Counted from the first letter of the stretch, positions 1 through 9,730 are shown. The stretch is DNA of 64,000 nucleotides from Bradyrhizobium sp. STM 3843 (GCF_000239815.1 NZ_CAFK01000323.1:1-64000), one strand, 5' to 3'. Notes: generated by a model from the letters alone, not told the origin. Translations and numbers: made by a program.

Positions 1-96
1 AACGAGCGCTTCCTCACACGCATCGAGAAGCTGACCGGACGGGTGCTCAAACCCGGTAAGCGCGGGCCGAAGCCAGCGGAGGCGGAGGATCGATGA
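1..96 (+). CDS. C-terminal end of a probable REP-associated tyrosine (Y1) transposase, cut by window edge
   Basis: An open frame runs from base 1 to a TGA at 94-96 and gives 31 residues. It ends in a basic, proline-rich tail with LTGRVLKPGKRGPKP. That pattern (short helix, LGR/LTGR, then RPxKxGxKP) is typical of the C-terminus of RAYT proteins, the single-strand transposases linked to REP palindromes. The catalytic HUH and tyrosine motifs would lie outside the window. REP-type palindromes occur elsewhere in the window, which fits. A different basic-tailed protein remains possible from so short a fragment. Confidence 0.5.
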   Translation, partial: NERFLTRIEKLTGRVLKPGKRGPKPAEAEDR

Positions 97-152
97 GTGC
101 ACCCGACCGGGCCGGTGCACTGTCACCGTAAAGCTGGTGAAGTGGTCGAGGT

Positions 153-1700
153 TTGATCCGCGGAATGCATGTTAACAAGCTTGACGATGTCTCGTTTTGT
201 TGGCCTAGTTGGGTCATTGCAACTAAAGCGAGATTGGATATGAGTGTTGCACCCTCGACATTAAGGGCACTAGGAACGCGTGTAGCAAAGCGAAACTATC
301 AAAAATATTTGCTAGAAGTCCGTTTGCGAAATGTGCGCGCCTTCGGTGATCAGAAGATCACGTTAGCATTTCCAGTAACGGCAGTAATAGGTACAAATGG
401 TGGCGGCAAATCTACTATCTTAGGAGCCGCCGCGCTCGCCTATAAATCGGTGAAGCCAGGAGATTTTTTTCCAAAGTCGAATGTTGGAGATACATCGATG
501 GCCGATTGGCGCATCGAATATGACATTCTAGATCGGGAAGTGGCAAATGCTGCGCTGAGCAAGAACGCTCGATTCGTAGCTGCAAAGTGGAGGCGGGACA
601 ATTCTCTCGACCGAGACGTGATAGTTTTCAAGATACAAAGAACTGTTCCTGCTGGAGAGCAAACAAGATACAAGAAATTTATTGGGATGACGCAGCGAAA
701 CCCTATCATCACGCCGCTGCCGGTTGCAGTAAGAAGGCACGCCGGTCACATACTCGGTAAAGATCTTACAGCGTTTAAGCTCGCAAAATTGCACAAAACG
801 GACGAAGATTACATTCTTCTCGGCTATCAAAAAGCGAATGACTACTCGCAGTTCCACTTCGGCGCGGGAGAAGCGTCAATTATCGAGATGGTTACAAGAA
901 TCGAGGCCGCAGATAATGAGGCTTTGATCTTGATCGAAGAGATTGAGAATGGGCTTCATCCTGTAGCCACCGAACGGATGGTGGAGTACTTGATCGGTGC
1001 GGCCGAAAGAAAGCGCCTCCAAGTAATTTTCACAACGCATTCCGAGTATGCGCTCAAAAAGCTACCGCCCGAGGCTATTTGGGCTTGCATTGACGGCGAG
1101 GCTTATCAGGGGCGCCTGTCAATCGACAGTTTACGTGCGATCACGGGTGGCGGCGAGAAGGAGCGAGTTATCTTTGTCGAAGACGACTTTGCTGTAGATT
1201 GGGTCGAAGATATCCTGCGACAATACGACATGAAGGCGCTAGCAGCGACAGAAATTCATGCCGCCGGAGGATACCCTTATCTTATCAGCGTTGCGGAACA
1301 TCACAACAAGAACCCCAGCATATCGAAAAGAGCGATTGCAGTGGTCGATGGTGACCAGCCAATTGCAGCAAGTGGCAAAATACTAAAGTTGCCGGGCGAG
1401 ATTCCGGAAAGTGAAGTATACGGCTATATATCCGAAAACGCCCAATCGCTTTCGAGCTTGGTACAGCAACGCTGCCAGTGCCCTAATTTAAGTCAAGATG
1501 AAATTGTAAAGGCGATCAAGAAAGCAGAGATCGACACCACTGATCCGCATTTGATTTTCCGTACTCTAGGCGAGTGCCTCGGTTTCATGTCAGAAATCGT
1601 GGTGCGACGTGGTATGATCTCAATCTATGACGAGAGAAATAAATCGTCAGTTCAGTCTCTTGCGAAATCCCTGGTTGCATTCGTTCGAGACGATAATTGA
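153..1700 (+). CDS. OLD-family ATP-dependent endonuclease (ABC ATPase + TOPRIM), candidate phage-defence protein
   Basis: Seen in the 515 residues: Walker A GTNGGGKST at 80-88, an ABC-signature-like FGAGE near 236-240, Walker B ALILIEEIENG at 257-267, and the H-loop TTHSEY at 294-299. A TOPRIM-like half follows, with VIFVEDD around 339-345 and the DGD motif at 399-401. This order is that of OLD nucleases, which cleave DNA and often act in phage exclusion. No UvrD-like helicase (GajB), reverse transcriptase or second subunit lies beside it, so a stand-alone class 1 OLD is the simplest reading. The start is uncertain: TTG at 153, ATG at 165 or ATG at 240; conserved sequence starts near residue 53. 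Base composition is clearly more AT-rich than the flanks, which suggests transfer. Confidence 0.82.
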   Translation: MIRGMHVNKLDDVSFCWPSWVIATKARLDMSVAPSTLRALGTRVAKRNYQKYLLEVRLRNVRAFGDQKITLAFPVTAVIGTNGGGKSTILGAAALAYKSVKPGDFFPKSNVGDTSMADWRIEYDILDREVANAALSKNARFVAAKWRRDNSLDRDVIVFKIQRTVPAGEQTRYKKFIGMTQRNPIITPLPVAVRRHAGHILGKDLTAFKLAKLHKTDEDYILLGYQKANDYSQFHFGAGEASIIEMVTRIEAADNEALILIEEIENGLHPVATERMVEYLIGAAERKRLQVIFTTHSEYALKKLPPEAIWACIDGEAYQGRLSIDSLRAITGGGEKERVIFVEDDFAVDWVEDILRQYDMKALAATEIHAAGGYPYLISVAEHHNKNPSISKRAIAVVDGDQPIAASGKILKLPGEIPESEVYGYISENAQSLSSLVQQRCQCPNLSQDEIVKAIKKAEIDTTDPHLIFRTLGECLGFMSEIVVRRGMISIYDERNKSSVQSLAKSLVAFVRDDN

Positions 1701-2726
1701 GCCTGCGAGCAGGCTGGGAAAATGTTTGATTCGTTCAGGAGTGAGCGGGCAAGTAACTTGCTTCAGCGGCGAGCTTCGTGTCGTTGAAATGGATGTTTGA
1801 TGGCTGAGCGAAAAAAGGATCTTTGGGTGAAAGTTACGGCGACACCGTGATTAGCTATCCGGTTCGATGCTGCGTATGCGTTGATCAGGTCGACAGCGGA
1901 CGCTAGGTAGCAACGGCTCCGGATCAGCTTTTCGGCTTGCGATCGACGGTTAGCGCTGAATGCGTGCCCCTCTCGTCGCGTCGAACGACTAAGTTCACGA
2001 ACACTTTCAACGCGTCGCGCCCGTTCGGCCCTCGCGCAAAATATTCCTATTGCGTTTTTTCCGAAATTGTGCTTTGATGATCCCATCCCGCCCCACCGAG
2101 GGGGCGCTTCGCGATCGTCACGGACGTCGGGTGCGGGATGCGGTGGGCGTGTCGGGTCGCAGCGCGAACTGTCTCGTGCGGACGAACGATCCCGATGCGA
2201 CGGTGAAGTCGCGTGGTTCTGGCATCCCGGTGCTGATGCCAAGCAGGCCGATGACGAATCGCCTGCGACGGGGGCAACAAAGCCGGTCCCCGGGAAGAGC
2301 GCGTATAAATCGTAACACCATCGCGCAGGGAAGGTCGGGATGTCTCGGCTGATCCTGTGGTGACTGCCGCCTGCGTTCTTTGTTGCAGGCGGGCCATGGG
2401 AGAGGCCAGCTCCCGACCTTCCCTGCGCCCTCGACTTAACGAGGGCGGCATTGCCGGACAAAACTCGGGCGCAATCTGCCGCGAGAACGAACGCTCATGT
2501 GGATGCGTGACGACCATCTTTCGGGTTCATGGCAAGCGGCCTCTGATGTGTAGGCGGGATCAACCTGGTCGCGCGCAAAGCTGGTGGAATCGCCCCGTAA
2601 ATGCCCGGGGAACCTGCTCGGTCACACTCGCGTGTGATCGGACCATCGAAGGCGGGAAAGTCCGCAGGAACGGGTGGCCGGCTTGCGCCTTTGTGGTAGG
2701 CTGGCGGTCCGGGCAACCTGGAGAGT
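1701..2726. repeat. Non-coding 1 kb region with a large dispersed repeat (copy A)
   Basis: No convincing gene lies here. From about 1990 to 2500 the sequence matches, diverged but collinear, the stretch at about 28190-28715. Shared landmarks are an AATATTCC block, a CATCCCGCC/GATCGTCACG block, a GGTCCCC..GGGA block, and a large hairpin. Hairpin arms GCGCAGGGAAGGTCGGGA (2323-2340) and its exact complement (2411-2428) enclose an inner stem CCGCCTGC (2367-2374)/GCAGGCGG (2385-2392). Open frames on both strands here are artefacts of the repeat. The last 200 bases lead into the next gene and contain its GGAGAG ribosome-binding site. Confidence 0.75.
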
Positions 2727-2729
2727 TTG

Positions 2730-5330
2730 TTGAGCGGTGCCACTCCTGATCCGGCTCGGCCGGTAACCACCCCTGATGCGCTGGCGCGGCTGAAGCTGAC
2801 GCAAGCGTTGCAGCAGGCGCGCCTCGCGATCGCATGGGAGCGCGGCTGGCCGCATCTCGCGCGCGTACTGACCGCGATCGGCCTGTTTTTGGTGGTGTCC
2901 TGGGCCGGGCTGTGGCTGTCGCTGCCGTTTGCCGCACGCGTGATCGGGGTCGGCCTGTTCGTCCTGCTCACGCTGGCTGCGCTGGTGCCGGCGCTCCGGT
3001 TCCGCTGGCCGACCCGCGACGAGGGCTTGGCGCGGCTCGATCGCGCTTCCGGAATCGCGCACCGCCCGGCCACCGCCCTCACCGACACCCTGTCCACGCA
3101 GGACCCGATCGCGCGCGCATTGTGGCAGGCGCAGCGCGAGCGCACGCTGGCCTCGATCAAGCGGATCCGTGCCGGCCGGCCGCGTCCGCGGCTGTCGCTG
3201 CATGATCCCTGGGCGCTGCGCGCTTTGGTCGTGGTGCTGATGGTCGCGACCTATGTCGCAGCCGGCGACGAGCGGACCATGCGGGTCGCCTCGGCCTTCG
3301 ACTGGAACGGCGTGCTGGCGCCGGTCGCGGTTCGCGTCGACGCCTGGGTGAATCCGCCGGTCTACACCGGCCGGCCACCGATCATCCTGTCGGCGGCCAA
3401 CAAGGACGCGGCATTGCCGCCCAGCGGCGTGCTCGCGGTGCCCGCGGGCAGCACCCTGATCGTGCGTGCGAGCGGCACCAATCTCGACGTCGTCACCGGT
3501 GGCGGCATCACCGAGGCGGCGACCACCGAGCCGGTGCCCCAGGGCACCATCGAGAAGCACTACACCATCGCGACCGACGGCACCGTCCATGTGCGCGCGC
3601 CCTCCGGCCAGCCGCAATGGGCGTTCGCCGCGACTCCGGACCGGCCGCCGACCATCAGCTTCGCCAAGGATCCGGAGCGCCAGGCGAAAGGCGCGCTGAA
3701 ACTGTCCTACAAGCTCGAGGACGATTACGGCGTCTCCGAAGCGCAGGCCCATGTCGCCGCGCGCTCGGCCGACAAGCAGCCAAGGGAGCCGAGTGCGCAA
3801 GCGCCGCGGCCGCTGTTCCAGCCGCCGGAGTTTCCGCTGGTGCTGCCGAATGCGCGGACCCGCAACGGCGTCGGGCAGACGGTGAAGGACCTCAGTGAGG
3901 ATCCCTACGCCGGCGCCGATGTCACGATCACGCTGACGGCCAAGGACGAAGGCGGCAATGAGGGCAAGAGCGAGCCGTTCGAGACGCGGCTGCCGGAGCG
4001 GCTGTTCACCAAGCCGTTGGCGCGCGCGCTGATCGAGCAGCGCCGCATCCTGGCGCTCGACGCCAACCGCAATGGCGACGTGTTCACCGCGCTCGATGCG
4101 CTGTTGATCGCGCCCGAGCTGTTCACGCCGGAGACGGGGCAGTATCTCGGCCTCCGCTCGGTCACCAGCCAGCTCGAGGCCGCGCGCACCGATGACGCGC
4201 TCCGCGAGGTGGTCGCCAGCCTCTGGGCGCTCGCCGTCACCATCGAGGACGGCAACATCACCGACGTCGACAAGGCGCTGCGCGCGGCGCAGGACGCGTT
4301 GAAGCAGGCGCTGGAGCGCGGCGCCAGCGACGAGGAGATCAAGAAGCTGACGCAGGACCTGCGCCAGGCGATGGACAACTACATGCGCCAGCTCGCCGAG
4401 CAGCTGCGCAACAATCCGCAGCTGGCGCAGCGCCCGCTCGATCCCAACACCAAGTTCCTGCGGCAGCAGGACCTGCAGAACATGATCGACCGCATGGAGC
4501 GGCTGTCGCGCTCCGGCGACAAGGAAGGCGCGCGCGAGCTGCTCGAACAGCTGCAGCAGATGCTGGAAAACCTGCAGATGGCGCAGCCCGGCCAGGGCGA
4601 CGACAACGAGATGGAGCAGTCGCTCAACGAGCTCGGCGACATGATCCGCAAGCAGCAGCAGTTGCGCGACAAGACCTTCAAGCAGGGCCAGGACTCCCGG
4701 CGCGACCGCATGCGCGGCAAGCAGCAGGGCGATCAGGACCAGAGCTTCGGTGACCTGCAGCAGGATCAGCAGGCGCTGCGCGACCGGCTCAAGCAGCTTC
4801 AGGACCAGCTTGCCAAGCGCGGCATGGGTCAGGGGCAGCGCGGCCAGAAGGGGCAAAAGGGTCAGCAAGGTCAACAGGGTCAGAGCGGCCAAGGTGACCA
4901 GGGTGATCAAGGCGACCAGGGAGATCAGGGCGACGGTCTCGACGAGGCCGACAGCGCGATGGGGGATGCCGGCAGCCAGCTCGGCGACGGCAATCCCGAC
5001 GGCGCCGTGGAGAGCCAGGGCAAGGCGCTCGACGCGCTGCGCAAGGGCGCGCAGAGCCTGGCCGAGGCGATGCAGCAGGGCGACGGCGAGCAGCAGGGCG
5101 ACGGTCAGGGCAGCCGCGTCGGCCGTCAGGCCGGCAATGGGCAGACCGATCCGCTCGGCCGCCCCTGGCATCCCGGTCGCGACATCGACGATTTCTCCCA
5201 GAAGGTCCCCGGCGAGATCGACGTTCAGCGCGTCCGCCGCATCCTGGAAGAGCTGCGCCGCCGGCTTGCCGATCCGTCGCGGCCGCAGATCGAGCTGGAC
5301 TACATCGAGCGGCTGTTGAAGGACTATTAG
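2730..5330 (+). CDS. TIGR02302 family (DUF4175) membrane protein
   Basis: A protein of about 866 residues. Two hydrophobic segments lie near residues 47-65 and 72-92, with a third near 165-183, followed by a long soluble part. This layout and length match the TIGR02302 family of alphaproteobacteria, whose function is unknown. A Gln-rich, coiled-coil-like region (about 570-690) leads into a low-complexity tail around 698-737 made of GxQ and GDQ triplets, resembling collagen repeats. The start is one of two TTG codons (2727 or 2730); GGAGAG at 2720-2725 favours 2730. It stands alone, 140 bases before the efflux genes. A very long reverse-strand frame over it is only a high-GC shadow. Confidence 0.85.
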   Translation: MSGATPDPARPVTTPDALARLKLTQALQQARLAIAWERGWPHLARVLTAIGLFLVVSWAGLWLSLPFAARVIGVGLFVLLTLAALVPALRFRWPTRDEGLARLDRASGIAHRPATALTDTLSTQDPIARALWQAQRERTLASIKRIRAGRPRPRLSLHDPWALRALVVVLMVATYVAAGDERTMRVASAFDWNGVLAPVAVRVDAWVNPPVYTGRPPIILSAANKDAALPPSGVLAVPAGSTLIVRASGTNLDVVTGGGITEAATTEPVPQGTIEKHYTIATDGTVHVRAPSGQPQWAFAATPDRPPTISFAKDPERQAKGALKLSYKLEDDYGVSEAQAHVAARSADKQPREPSAQAPRPLFQPPEFPLVLPNARTRNGVGQTVKDLSEDPYAGADVTITLTAKDEGGNEGKSEPFETRLPERLFTKPLARALIEQRRILALDANRNGDVFTALDALLIAPELFTPETGQYLGLRSVTSQLEAARTDDALREVVASLWALAVTIEDGNITDVDKALRAAQDALKQALERGASDEEIKKLTQDLRQAMDNYMRQLAEQLRNNPQLAQRPLDPNTKFLRQQDLQNMIDRMERLSRSGDKEGARELLEQLQQMLENLQMAQPGQGDDNEMEQSLNELGDMIRKQQQLRDKTFKQGQDSRRDRMRGKQQGDQDQSFGDLQQDQQALRDRLKQLQDQLAKRGMGQGQRGQKGQKGQQGQQGQSGQGDQGDQGDQGDQGDGLDEADSAMGDAGSQLGDGNPDGAVESQGKALDALRKGAQSLAEAMQQGDGEQQGDGQGSRVGRQAGNGQTDPLGRPWHPGRDIDDFSQKVPGEIDVQRVRRILEELRRRLADPSRPQIELDYIERLLKDY

Positions 5331-5469
5331 CAGGACGATGAGCGGGAGTGTCGCGATCGAGGCGGTCCGGATCGCCCGCTGGTGTCATCGGGTGCGGGCC
5401 AATGTCGCCCCTTGAAGCCCGGTCTTCAGGGCGATAATCGTTGCAGACCGACAAGCTCCAGGTGTCCTC

Positions 5470-6528
5470 TTGCCCAGAAATGGCGGATTCGTGCGCAGGT
5501 TCGCCGTTGCCGTTTGCCTGCTGACGGCGGGCTCCCTGATCTGGGCCGCCGCCCGAACCGGCGCCGCGCCTTTGCAGACAAACGACGACGGCCCGGACAA
5601 TGCGGCGTCGTCTTCCGCCGCACATGCGTCGCCCGGTACCGTCAGCCTTTCCGCCGTGCAGCAGCGGCAGATCGGGCTGCAGACCGCAGTCCTGGAGGCG
5701 GCGCCTCATCCTGAGCAATTCCGGGCCTATGGCGCCGTACTCGATGTCGCCCGGGTGACCGAGCTCACCAACAGCTACACCAATGCCCAGGCGCAGTTGC
5801 AGACGGCGCAGGCCAAGTTCGACGTGGCCAAGAGCGCGTTCGACCGGGTCCAGAACCTCGTCCAATCTGCGGCGATGCCGAAGAAGGACGTCGAGACCGC
5901 CGAAGGAACGCTCCGAACCGATCAGGCCTCCCTCGCTGCCGCGGAATCGCAGGTGAAGACGCTCGCGGCGACCGCGCGGCAGGAATGGGGCGTCGTGATC
6001 GGAAAGTGGATCGTCGAGCGCTCACCGCATGTCCTGCGATTGATCGAGCGCGACCAGTTTCTTGTTCAGGTCACCTTGCCGCCGGGCGTGGTCCTCACCG
6101 GGGAGCCGCGGGCCGCGCTGGCGCAAGCGCCGACACAGAGCGCCAACATCGATCTCTCCTACATCTCCCCGGCCACGCGAACGGACGCGCGGATCCAGGG
6201 GCTCAGCTACTTCTTTGTGGCATCCGGCGACAGCGGCCTGCTGCCAGGGATGAACACCACGGTCTATGTCCCCTCGGGCAAGACCTATGAGGGCGTCTTC
6301 GTCGAGGACACTGCCATCGTCCAATGGCAGGGCCGGTCGTGGGTGTATCTCCGCGCCGGACCCACCAGCTTCAAGCGGCATCCGATCAGCACGGATCAGC
6401 CTGTGTCCGACGACGACTACGTCGTGCAGGATATCCCGCCGGGCTCCGAGATCGTGGTACGGGGCGCGCAGGTTCTGCTGTCCGAAGAGGCCAGGAGCGA
6501 GCTTCGGGGCGACGACGACAATGATTGA
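5470..6528 (+). CDS. RND efflux periplasmic adaptor subunit (HlyD/MFP type)
   Basis: Membrane-fusion protein of 352 residues for the RND pump that follows. An N-terminal hydrophobic segment (about residues 10-30) looks like a signal or anchor. A short coiled-coil hairpin rich in Ala, Gln and Glu lies at about 98-165, followed by the beta-barrel part with the GLLPGMNTTVY pattern near 255-265. It is shorter than most CusB/AcrA adaptors. The TTG start at 5470 is the only plausible initiator before the hydrophobic segment. Its stop overlaps the start of the pump gene, so the two are translationally coupled. No outer-membrane channel gene is present nearby. Confidence 0.85.
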   Translation: MPRNGGFVRRFAVAVCLLTAGSLIWAAARTGAAPLQTNDDGPDNAASSSAAHASPGTVSLSAVQQRQIGLQTAVLEAAPHPEQFRAYGAVLDVARVTELTNSYTNAQAQLQTAQAKFDVAKSAFDRVQNLVQSAAMPKKDVETAEGTLRTDQASLAAAESQVKTLAATARQEWGVVIGKWIVERSPHVLRLIERDQFLVQVTLPPGVVLTGEPRAALAQAPTQSANIDLSYISPATRTDARIQGLSYFFVASGDSGLLPGMNTTVYVPSGKTYEGVFVEDTAIVQWQGRSWVYLRAGPTSFKRHPISTDQPVSDDDYVVQDIPPGSEIVVRGAQVLLSEEARSELRGDDDND

Positions 6529-9500
6529 CGGCGTCGGCCCGACACCGGCGGGGCCGCAGGCGGCGTTGGTTTCCTTTGCCATCCGCTTCCGCGGGATCGT
6601 GCTCGCGCTCGCATGCGCCATCGCCGGCTACGGCCTGTTTGCCCTCGGCAATGCGAGCTATGGCGTGTTTCCCGAATTCGCTCCGCCGCAGGTCTCGGTC
6701 CAGACCGAAGCGCCGGGCCTCGGCCCCGAGCAGGTCGAGGTCCTCGTCACCCAGCCGGTCGAAACATCGATTAGTGGCTTGCCTGGGATCGAGAGCATGC
6801 GCTCATCCTCGATTCAGGGCTTGTCGGTCCTGACGGTGATCTTTCAGCCGGGCAGCGACATCTACCGGGCACGGCAACTGGTCGCCGAGCGCCTCGGGGT
6901 CCTTGCCAGCCGCCTTCCGCAAGGCGTGCAGCCTCCTTCCATGACGCCGCTGACGTCCTCAGCCGGCACCGTGCTCGTGATCGGCCTGACCTCCGAGCGG
7001 CGCTCGCTGATGGATTTGCGCACGCTTGCGGACTGGACGGTGGGCAGGCGGCTCTTGGCTGTGCCCGGCGTGGCGCAGATATCGACCTACGGAGGCGACA
7101 CGAGGTCGCTGCAAGTGCAGGTCCGCCCCGACGATCTGGTCCGGTTCAACGTCGGCATGAATGACGTTCTGACCGCAGCGCGGAAAGCCACTGGGGTCCG
7201 CGGAGCCGGGTTCGTCGACACGGCCAATCAGCGCGTCGTCTTACAGACGCAGGGCCAATCGTTGACGGCCGAACAACTCGCTCGCACGGTTCTCTTCCAC
7301 CATGATGGCGCAAGCGTCGTGCTCGGCGATGTTGCCACGGTCGAGACCGCGCCCGAGCCGCCGATCGGTGCTGCGCTGATCAACGGACGGCCCGGGATCA
7401 TGCTGATGATCAGTCAGCAATACGGCGCGAACACCCGCGAGGTCGCGACGCGGGTCGAAGCGGCGCTGCGGGACTTGCGGCCGGCGCTGGAGACCGAAGC
7501 GGTCCAGCTCCATGCCGATCTGTTTCGCCCGGCAAGTTTCATCGATACGGCGACCAGCAACGTCCTGTACGCGCTGCTGATCGGCGGCGCGCTGGTGATC
7601 ATCGTCCTGCTGCTGTTCTTGTTTGATTGGCGCACTTCCGTCATCAGCTGCACCGCAATTCCGCTGTCGCTGCTCGCGGCCGTGCTTGCCCTGGAATGGA
7701 TGGGCGAAAGCCTCAATACGATGACCCTCGGCGGACTTGCGATCGCCATCGGCGAAGTCGTCGATGACGCCGTGATCGGCGTCGAGAATGTCGTGCGCCG
7801 CTTGCGCGAGAATCGCCATTCCGCGACACCTCGCGCCGAGGCGCAAGTCGTGCTTGGCGCCATGCTCGAGGTCCGCACCTCTGTCGTCTACGCGACCTTT
7901 GCGGCGCTCATGGTGTTCGTGCCGATCCTTGTCCTTCCGGGGGTCGCCGGCCGCCTGTTTGGGCCTCTCGGCATCGCCTATATCCTCGCTGTGGCGGCCT
8001 CGCTCGTTGTCGCGCTCACGGTCACGCCTGCGCTCTCCATGGTCCTGCTGGCGGGAAAGACGGCTGCGGGCCGAAAGCACAGACCGCCGCCCCTGGTGCG
8101 CTGGTCACGTCGCCACTACGAAAGTTTGCTGCGAGGGATCGGGAGGTTTCCTCGGTTGGTGGTCGCGACCGCGGTGCTTCTCACCATGCTGGGGGCCGGC
8201 ATGTTGCCGTTCTTCGGTGGCACCTTCCTGCCCGATCTGAAGGAGGGTCATCTGATCCTGCACGTGTCCGCGATTCCCGGGACGTCGCTCGATGAATCAC
8301 TGCGCATCGGCAAGCTGATCACCGATGCCCTTCGAACCGTGCCGGGCGTGCGCAGCGTGGCCCAGCATGTGGGACGCGCCGAGGCGGGCATCGACACGGT
8401 CGGTCCCCACTCCAGCGAGTTCGAGATCGACTTCCAGCCAGGGCTGTCCGGGGCGGACCAGGAAACGACGGAGACGCGCATTCGATCTGCCTTGGCGGAC
8501 TTCCCCGGCATCGTCTTTTCGATCAAGACCTATTTGACCGAGCGCATCGAGGAGACGGTGTCCGGCTTCAACGCAGCGGTGGTCGTGAACGTCTTCGGTC
8601 CCGATCTCGACTCATTACAGCGCGCGGCACGCGACATTGCCCGTGAGCTCGGGGAGGTTCGGGGCGCGATCGAGGTCCAGCAACAAGCTCCGCCGGGGAT
8701 GCCGCAGGTCGATGTGACGCTTCGCCCGACCGATCTGCAGCGATGGGGATTGGACTCGGTCGATGTGCTGGAACTGATCCGGACGGCGTATCAGGGTGAC
8801 GTGGTCGGTCAGGCCTATGAAGGTAACACGGTCTTCAACGTGATCGTCAGGATGGACACGCGTGCCAACGCCCGTCTTTCTCAGATTGGCGACATGCCTC
8901 TGCGGACACCGAGCGGCGCTTATGTTCTGCTGAGGCAGATCGCGGACGTCTACGGTGCGTCCGGTCGCTATCAGGTCCTCCATCGAGACGGGCAACGCGC
9001 TCAGACGGTTACTGCCGGTGTCAGCGGGCGTGACCTCGAATCCTTTGTTGCCGATGCCAGACGGAAGATCGCCAGCGAAGTCAAGCTTCCGCCCGGTGCC
9101 CATGTCGAGTTCGCGGGAGCGGCCGAGGCGCAGGCCCGGTCGCGGCGCGATCTCCTGGTGAATTCACTGCTGGCGGCGACTGGCATCGTCCTGCTGCTAT
9201 CGTTCGTCACTGGCCACTGGCGCAATTTGGTGCTCGTCCTCATCAACCTGCCGTTTGCGTTTGTGGGCGGCGTGTTCGCGGTCGCATTCACGGGCAGATT
9301 GCTGTCCCTCGGCTCGATGGTCGGGTTTGTCACCCTGTTTGGAATCACGCTTCGCAACTCCATCCTGATGATCTCGCATTATGAGCATCTGGTCACCGTC
9401 GAACGTCGTGTCTGGGGAGCTGAGACGGCAATTGAGGGCGCGGCCGATCGCCTCGTTCCGATCTTGATGACTTCGCTTGTGACGGGCCTCGGCTTGCTGC

Positions 9501-9685
9501 CGCTGGCGCTCGGCGCCGGCGAGCCGGGCCGTGAAATCGAAGGGCCGATGGCCATCGTGATTGTCGGCGGCCTCGTGACCTCGATGGCACTGAACCTTCT
9601 CGTGCTGCCGCCGCTTGCATTGCGCTATGCGCGGTTCGATGTCGCGTCGCCCGATGCGACGTGCCAGGAGACGTCAGGATCCTGA
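6521..9685 (+). CDS. RND efflux transporter permease, heavy-metal (HME/CzcA-CusA) type
   Basis: Inner-membrane proton-driven pump of 1054 residues. The start is ATG at 6521, overlapping the adaptor stop by 8 bases; the longer open frame upstream is read out of frame through the adaptor gene. The first transmembrane helix is at about 14-35. A second block of helices holds GGLAIAIGEVVDDAVIGVEN, the transmembrane-helix-4 acidic signature of metal-exporting RND pumps, and the C-terminal half repeats the fold (VTLFGITLRNSILMISHYE). The substrate cannot be read from sequence; monovalent or divalent metal is expected from family and neighbourhood. It is distinct in sequence from the CusA-like pump at 12600-15773. 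Confidence 0.88.
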   Translation: MIDGVGPTPAGPQAALVSFAIRFRGIVLALACAIAGYGLFALGNASYGVFPEFAPPQVSVQTEAPGLGPEQVEVLVTQPVETSISGLPGIESMRSSSIQGLSVLTVIFQPGSDIYRARQLVAERLGVLASRLPQGVQPPSMTPLTSSAGTVLVIGLTSERRSLMDLRTLADWTVGRRLLAVPGVAQISTYGGDTRSLQVQVRPDDLVRFNVGMNDVLTAARKATGVRGAGFVDTANQRVVLQTQGQSLTAEQLARTVLFHHDGASVVLGDVATVETAPEPPIGAALINGRPGIMLMISQQYGANTREVATRVEAALRDLRPALETEAVQLHADLFRPASFIDTATSNVLYALLIGGALVIIVLLLFLFDWRTSVISCTAIPLSLLAAVLALEWMGESLNTMTLGGLAIAIGEVVDDAVIGVENVVRRLRENRHSATPRAEAQVVLGAMLEVRTSVVYATFAALMVFVPILVLPGVAGRLFGPLGIAYILAVAASLVVALTVTPALSMVLLAGKTAAGRKHRPPPLVRWSRRHYESLLRGIGRFPRLVVATAVLLTMLGAGMLPFFGGTFLPDLKEGHLILHVSAIPGTSLDESLRIGKLITDALRTVPGVRSVAQHVGRAEAGIDTVGPHSSEFEIDFQPGLSGADQETTETRIRSALADFPGIVFSIKTYLTERIEETVSGFNAAVVVNVFGPDLDSLQRAARDIARELGEVRGAIEVQQQAPPGMPQVDVTLRPTDLQRWGLDSVDVLELIRTAYQGDVVGQAYEGNTVFNVIVRMDTRANARLSQIGDMPLRTPSGAYVLLRQIADVYGASGRYQVLHRDGQRAQTVTAGVSGRDLESFVADARRKIASEVKLPPGAHVEFAGAAEAQARSRRDLLVNSLLAATGIVLLLSFVTGHWRNLVLVLINLPFAFVGGVFAVAFTGRLLSLGSMVGFVTLFGITLRNSILMISHYEHLVTVERRVWGAETAIEGAADRLVPILMTSLVTGLGLLPLALGAGEPGREIEGPMAIVIVGGLVTSMALNLLVLPPLALRYARFDVASPDATCQETSGS

Positions 9686-9730
9686 CGCATACGCAGATCT
9701 CTCGACCTCGCGAGCGGAGCGACCCTCGAT

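Noticed and set aside
2047-2517. Short open frames on both strands inside the dispersed repeat
   Set aside because: The same frames recur, broken, in copy B; they reflect the repeat, not genes.
2622-5171. Very long reverse-strand open frame (849 codons) across the TIGR02302 gene
   Set aside because: It is the complement of a high-GC gene; its Leu/Arg-rich product has no recognisable domain and the forward frame is clearly coding.
5339-5416. A 25-codon ORF after the TIGR02302 gene
   Set aside because: Very short, no clear ribosome site, no family; may be chance.
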